Shown here: piece by piece, positions 14,152-16,723 of the stretch
Position numbering within the stretch: the stretch's first letter is position 1
Layout: each line of letters starts with the position of its first letter
Assembly: GCA_947167725.1 (NCBI GenBank)
Contig: CAMVJF010000015.1
Coordinates: 1 to 16,723 of the forward strand
DNA length: 16,723 nt
Direction of reading: 5' to 3'
Source: an uncultured Clostridia bacterium
Lineage (GTDB): Bacteria; Bacillota; Clostridia; Oscillospirales; Oscillospiraceae
The notes under the pieces: model-generated
What the model was told of the DNA's origin: nothing
Databases searched by the model: none
The model's input: only the letters and a program-made list of their open reading frames with translations
Position numbers and translations under genes: made by a program

Positions 14152-14830
14152 AGTCGAAATACCCACCTTTTCCGTCGCTGACCACATGGCCGTTGTCGAT
14201 GGCGATGACGCGCTTGGAAAACGCGTTGACCAGCTCCTTTTCGTGCGTGACCACAAGGATCGTCGTGCCCATGTCGTTGATCTTCTCGAAGAGCAGCATC
14301 AGCTCGAGGCTGCGCACCGGGTCAAGGTTGCCGGTAGGCTCGTCCGCGACGATCATGCGCGGATTGTTCACCAGAGCGCGCGCAATGGCGACACGCTGCT
14401 GCTCGCCGCCGGAGAGCTCGTTGGGCATGCGCTTCTCGCGCCCCTCGAGCCCGACGAGGTCGAGCACATAGGGCACGCGCTCGCGGATCTCCTTCCTTCT
14501 CGCGCCGACGACGCGCATGGCGAAGGCCACGTTGTCGTAGACGTTCATGTTCTCGATCAGGCGGTAGTCCTGGAAGATCACGCCCAGCGTCCTTCTCACC
14601 TTCGGCAACTTGCGGCGCTTGATGTGGCGCATGTCGAAGTCGTTGACGATGATCTGGCCGCTCTTGGCGCGGATCTCGCCGGTGATGAGCTTCATCAGCG
14701 TGGTCTTTCCCGAGCCGGACGGACCGACAAGAAAGACAAACTCGCCTTCCTTGATCGAAAGGCTGACGTTGTCGAGCGCCTCGGTCCGGCTGCTCTCATA
14801 GACCATGGTAACGTTTTTCATCTCAACCAT
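14138..14830 (-). CDS. ftsE: Cell division ATP-binding protein FtsE (230 aa)
   Basis: Cytoplasmic ATPase of the FtsEX complex. It opens MVEMKNVTMVY, the usual FtsE-type beginning. Motifs: Walker A GPSGSGKTT (36-44), Q-loop Gln87 in GVIFQDYRLI, signature LSGGEQQR (139-146), Walker B MIVADEPTGNLD (159-170) and H-loop His196 in VVTHEKEL. IFQDYRL and LIENMNVYDNVAFAMRVVG are hallmarks of FtsE rather than other LolD-like ATPases. All catalytic residues are present. The start at 14830 has GGGAGG 11 nt upstream, slightly long; ATG 14821 is a less likely alternative. It overlaps ftsX by 14 nt and follows the regulator gene by 52 nt. Confidence 0.97.
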   Translation of the reverse strand: MVEMKNVTMVYESSRTEALDNVSLSIKEGEFVFLVGPSGSGKTTLMKLITGEIRAKSGQIIVNDFDMRHIKRRKLPKVRRTLGVIFQDYRLIENMNVYDNVAFAMRVVGARRKEIRERVPYVLDLVGLEGREKRMPNELSGGEQQRVAIARALVNNPRMIVADEPTGNLDPVRSLELMLLFEKINDMGTTILVVTHEKELVNAFSKRVIAIDNGHVVSDGKGGYFDYEIE

Positions 14831-14882
14831 AGGGTTTTGTTCCTCCCGTTCGGGTCCGGCCCGGATTATTTATGCAGACGCC

Positions 14883-15977
14883 TCAGTACTTGCTCGTGCT
14901 GAGCGAGTCGAGGTATTTTTTCACCATCATCGCGACCTTGAAGACGATCGCATGGTCGAATTCGCGCAGGTCGAGCCCGGTGAGCTTCTTGATCTTCTCC
15001 AGACGGTAGACCAGCGTGTTGCGGTGGACATAGAGCTTGCGCGAGGTCTCGGAGACGTTGAGGTTGTTCTCGAAGAACTTGTTGATCGTCTCGAGCGTGT
15101 CCTCGTCGAGCGTCTCGATGGGGTTCTTCTTGAAGACCTCGTTGAGGAACATCTCGCAGAGCGTCGTGGGGAGCTGGTAGATGATGCGCCCGAGGCCGAG
15201 GCTCTCGTAGCAGACCACGCTCTTGCCTTCCTCGAAGACCTTGCCCACGTCGATGGCGACCTGGGCCTCCTTGTAGCGGTCGGCCAGCTCGCGCAGATGG
15301 CGGGCGTTGGTCGAGATGCCGATCACGCAGCGGATGCCCAGCTCCTCCTTGAGGGCCTTCTCGATCATGTGGGCGGCCTTCTGCGCCTCCTCGCTGTCCT
15401 CGGAGGGCGGGATGGCCTTGATCACGGCGACGTCCGTCTCGTTGATGTTGATGACGAAGTCGTTCTGCCTGTCCGGGAACAGGCGCTGGATCGTCTCGGC
15501 GGCCGCGCCGTCGGTGCTCTCGTTCTGGCGGACGAGGATGACGCTGCGCATCTCGTCGGTGACGAAATGCAGCTCCTTGGCGCGGACGTACACGTCGCCC
15601 GGCAGGATGTTGTCGGAAATGATGTTCTTGACGAAGGCGGCCTTGTTATGCTTTTCCTCGTAGCTGTTCTTCGCCTCGTTGAAGGCCACGGCGGCCATGG
15701 TGCAGACCATCTTCGAGCAGGCGTCCGTCCCTTCGGCGAAGGCGGCGAACTCCATCCGGCCGCTGCCGGAGTTCAGGGGGAAGTAGCTGCGGTTGGCCGT
15801 GACGACCGTCTGCGCGGCGTTCTCGACCTCGAAGGAGCGAAAATCGTCGAGGCGCGAGCCGATGATCGCCAGCTCGCTGCTCGCGACGACGAAGCCCTGA
15901 TCGTCGACCACGCCGACCGGTCTGTCGAGCGCCTCTCTCATCTGAATGATCACATTCTGAAAAATCCTGCTGGACAT
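14883..15977 (-). CDS. PucR/CdaR-family transcriptional regulator (364 aa) heading the ftsEX operon
   Basis: DNA-binding regulator of the PucR/CdaR (sugar-diacid regulator) class. The N-terminal part (about 1-110) with ALDRPVGVVDDQGFVVASSE resembles a PAS-like or diacid-recognition sensor domain. The middle (about 125-250) looks like the CdaR GGDEF-like domain (VYVRAKELHFVTDEMRSVIL; later GISTNARHLRELADRYKEAQ). The C-terminal helix-turn-helix (about 295-355) reads FFENNLNVSETSRKLYVHRN then TLVYRLEKIKKLTGLDLREF, the hallmark of the family. ATG 15977 is chosen because GGGAGG is 7 nt upstream. It is transcribed from its own promoter and followed at 52 nt by ftsE. The ligand is not evident; the diacid name should not be taken as function. 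Position suggests it controls the division operon or itself (inference). Confidence 0.88.
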   Translation of the reverse strand: MSSRIFQNVIIQMREALDRPVGVVDDQGFVVASSELAIIGSRLDDFRSFEVENAAQTVVTANRSYFPLNSGSGRMEFAAFAEGTDACSKMVCTMAAVAFNEAKNSYEEKHNKAAFVKNIISDNILPGDVYVRAKELHFVTDEMRSVILVRQNESTDGAAAETIQRLFPDRQNDFVININETDVAVIKAIPPSEDSEEAQKAAHMIEKALKEELGIRCVIGISTNARHLRELADRYKEAQVAIDVGKVFEEGKSVVCYESLGLGRIIYQLPTTLCEMFLNEVFKKNPIETLDEDTLETINKFFENNLNVSETSRKLYVHRNTLVYRLEKIKKLTGLDLREFDHAIVFKVAMMVKKYLDSLSTSKY

Positions 15978-15984
15978 GTCTCTT

Positions 15985-15990
15985 CCTCCC
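15985..15990 (-). promoter_or_regulatory. Ribosome binding site deciding the start of the regulator gene
   Basis: GGGAGG on the minus strand, 7 nt before ATG 15977. The open frame continues to 16040, but that start would lie upstream of the predicted transcript start, so the shorter protein is correct. Confidence 0.85.
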
Positions 15991-16010
15991 GTGTATATGT
16001 CAAAATGACC

Positions 16011-16042
16011 GTATGATCCAGGGTGTCCGGGAGGAATCATAC
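16011..16042. promoter_or_regulatory. Inverted repeat over the -10 and start site of the regulator promoter, candidate operator
   Basis: GTATGAT (16011-16017) and ATCATAC (16036-16042) form a perfect 7-bp inverted repeat with an 18-bp spacer. The right arm coincides with the -10 hexamer and the left arm lies in the early leader, with the predicted transcript start (about 16029) between them. Because only one arm would be transcribed, a DNA-level operator is more plausible than an RNA hairpin. Autoregulation is inference; a 7-bp repeat can also arise by chance. Confidence 0.4.
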
Positions 16043-16064
16043 CTCATTTTCTTGTAATTTTCAA
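16036..16064 (-). promoter_or_regulatory. Sigma-A promoter of the regulator-ftsEX operon
   Basis: TTGAAA (16059-16064, 5/6) and TATGAT (16036-16041, 5/6) with a 17-bp spacer on the minus strand. It sits in an AT-rich gap that contrasts with the GC-rich genes. Predicted leader of about 52 nt to ATG 15977. Confidence 0.82.
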
Positions 16065-16150
16065 TAGAAAGTAACAGGTTTTTTTGTTAATTTTTCAGAA
16101 TATGTAGATCAAACAATCAAAAACCGCCTCAAAAACTTGTTATTTTTTGA
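16065..16150. other. AT-rich intergenic segment with TCAAAAAC direct repeats
   Basis: Gene-free stretch between the RsuA-like gene and the regulator promoter, strikingly AT-rich. TCAAAAAC occurs at 16117-16124 and 16129-16136 (12-bp period), a partial copy TCAAAC at 16109-16114, and an inverted TTTTTGA at 16144-16150. The inverted copy and the repeat at 16129 could form a weak AT-only stem after the RsuA-like stop, but no convincing GC-rich terminator is present. It may act as an UP element or regulator site for the promoter (inference). Confidence 0.4.
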
Positions 16151-16723
16151 CTATCTCACCATAAACACTCTGCACAAATCCCCGTCATCGAGCGGGCGGA
16201 CGGCGCCCTCAGGCAGGTCGTCCGGCAGCGCGAGCGCGCCGATCGAGAGACGCTTGAGCTCCAGGACCGGGCAGCCGCGCGAGGCAAGCATGCGCTTGAC
16301 CTGGTGGTATTTGCCCTCCGTGACCGTGACGATACATTCGCTCCGGCCCGTGATCTCGAGCCGCGCGGGGAGGCAGCGCGTCCCGTCGCCGAGCACGATC
16401 CCCTCCTCGAAGGCGCGCGCGTCGGCCGGGCCGGGGCAGCCGTCCACCTTCGCATAATACCGTTTTTCGACGGCGCATTTGGGCGAAATCACGCGATGGG
16501 CAAAGTCCCCGTCGTCGGTGAGCAGCAGCAGTCCGCGCGTGTCACGGTCCAGCCGCCCCACGGGAAAAAGCCCCTGCGCGCGCAGTTCCGGCGGCAGCAG
16601 GTCCAGAACGGTCCTTTGCCGTCTGTCTTCCGTGGCCGTCAGGACGCCGGCGGGCTTGTTGAGCATGTAGTAGCGGTGCGCCGCCCAGACGAGGCTCTCG
16701 CCGTCGAGCGTGACGAGGGCGGA
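16151..16723 (-). CDS. RsuA/RluB-family rRNA pseudouridine synthase, 5' truncated by window edge
   Basis: Enzyme that isomerises a specific rRNA uridine to pseudouridine. 190 residues are visible, beginning SALVTLDGESLVWAAHRYYM and continuing LNKPAGVLTATED. The catalytic block is FPVGRLDRDTRGLLLLTDDG, with Asp59 of the visible fragment as the conserved nucleophile. Later family features are HRVISPKCAVEKRYYAKV and TEGKYHQVKRMLASRGCPV followed by LELKRLSIG. The missing N-terminus (about 45-50 residues) would hold the S4 RNA-binding domain. The single-pass TEGKYHQVKRML pattern favours the RsuA (16S) branch over RluB, but the target nucleotide cannot be assigned with certainty. The frame is open to the window edge; an internal ATG at 16666 is not the start because family sequence continues upstream of it. 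Confidence 0.93.
   Translation of the reverse strand, partial: SALVTLDGESLVWAAHRYYMLNKPAGVLTATEDRRQRTVLDLLPPELRAQGLFPVGRLDRDTRGLLLLTDDGDFAHRVISPKCAVEKRYYAKVDGCPGPADARAFEEGIVLGDGTRCLPARLEITGRSECIVTVTEGKYHQVKRMLASRGCPVLELKRLSIGALALPDDLPEGAVRPLDDGDLCRVFMVR

Noticed and set aside
11788..14181. A 797-codon open frame on the plus strand.
   Set aside because: Runs antisense across one M23 gene and ftsX, both with clear family motifs. It is a codon-bias shadow without domains or a ribosome site.
14152..14256. A 35-residue N-terminal extension of FtsX.
   Set aside because: It reads through ftsE in another frame, is Ser/Arg-rich and unlike FtsX. The ATG at 14151 begins the conserved N-terminus.
14805..16016. 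A 403-codon plus-strand frame.
   Set aside because: Antisense to the PucR/CdaR-like regulator, whose helix-turn-helix and ribosome site are clear on the minus strand.
1..16723. Mobile elements, CRISPR arrays, tRNA/rRNA genes, phage or classic defence systems.
   Set aside because: I saw no transposase, integrase, repeat-spacer array, structural RNA gene or defence-protein motif, and composition is uniform apart from the short AT-rich promoter gap.

Overview
The window is GC-rich (roughly 60% or more by eye) and tightly packed. All genes except the fragment at the left edge lie on the minus strand. Strong GGAGG ribosome sites, sigma-A promoters with 17-bp spacers, and the gene content (greA-lysS; a PucR/CdaR-like regulator with ftsE, ftsX, coiled-coil M23 proteins and an S41 protein; a DD-carboxypeptidase with an N-terminal stalk domain) point to a Gram-positive anaerobe of class Clostridia. 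A high-GC Oscillospirales/Oscillospiraceae-type genome is most likely. This assignment is inferred from gene content and style, not from any search.

Layout, left to right. (1) Bases 3-299: the C-terminus of ATP-type PEP carboxykinase (pckA) on the plus strand, ending at a bidirectional terminator (324-363). (2) Bases 377-5870, minus: a promoter, a secreted DD-carboxypeptidase, an ABC ATPase and a 1106-residue FtsX/MacB-type permease with a very long extracytoplasmic coiled-coil insert. (3) Bases 5872-7032, minus: an EamA-family transporter followed by a coupled 39-residue hydrophobic small ORF and a terminator. (4) Bases 7049-9245, minus: greA-lysS from a perfect-consensus promoter with a structured leader. 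(5) Bases 9254-16064, minus: a probable cell-wall/division operon in the order PucR/CdaR-like regulator, ftsE, ftsX, two tandem coiled-coil M23 peptidases, and a PDZ/S41 protein. (6) Bases 16151-16723, minus: an RsuA/RluB-family pseudouridine synthase, cut by the right edge.

How the parts may work together. FtsEX homologues use ATP hydrolysis in the cytoplasm to drive coiled-coil peptidoglycan hydrolases outside the membrane. Here two such candidate partners, both secreted and both with intact zinc ligands, directly follow ftsX. The last operon member is a membrane-anchored PDZ/S41 protein in which the positions of both the catalytic Ser and the catalytic Lys are substituted (Ala309 and Ser334), so it is probably a pseudoprotease acting as a scaffold or regulator. 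A second FtsX-superfamily ABC transporter is co-transcribed with a peptidoglycan carboxypeptidase about 5 kb away, so two ABC machines in this window are linked to wall enzymes.

The most notable points are the inactivated S41 protein in the ftsEX operon, the duplicated M23 partners, the regulator at the head of the operon with an inverted repeat over its own promoter, the glycine-heptad coiled coil of the second ABC permease, and the unlisted 39-residue small protein. I saw no rRNA, tRNA, CRISPR array, insertion sequence or phage gene. No gene-free stretch exceeds 300 bases.
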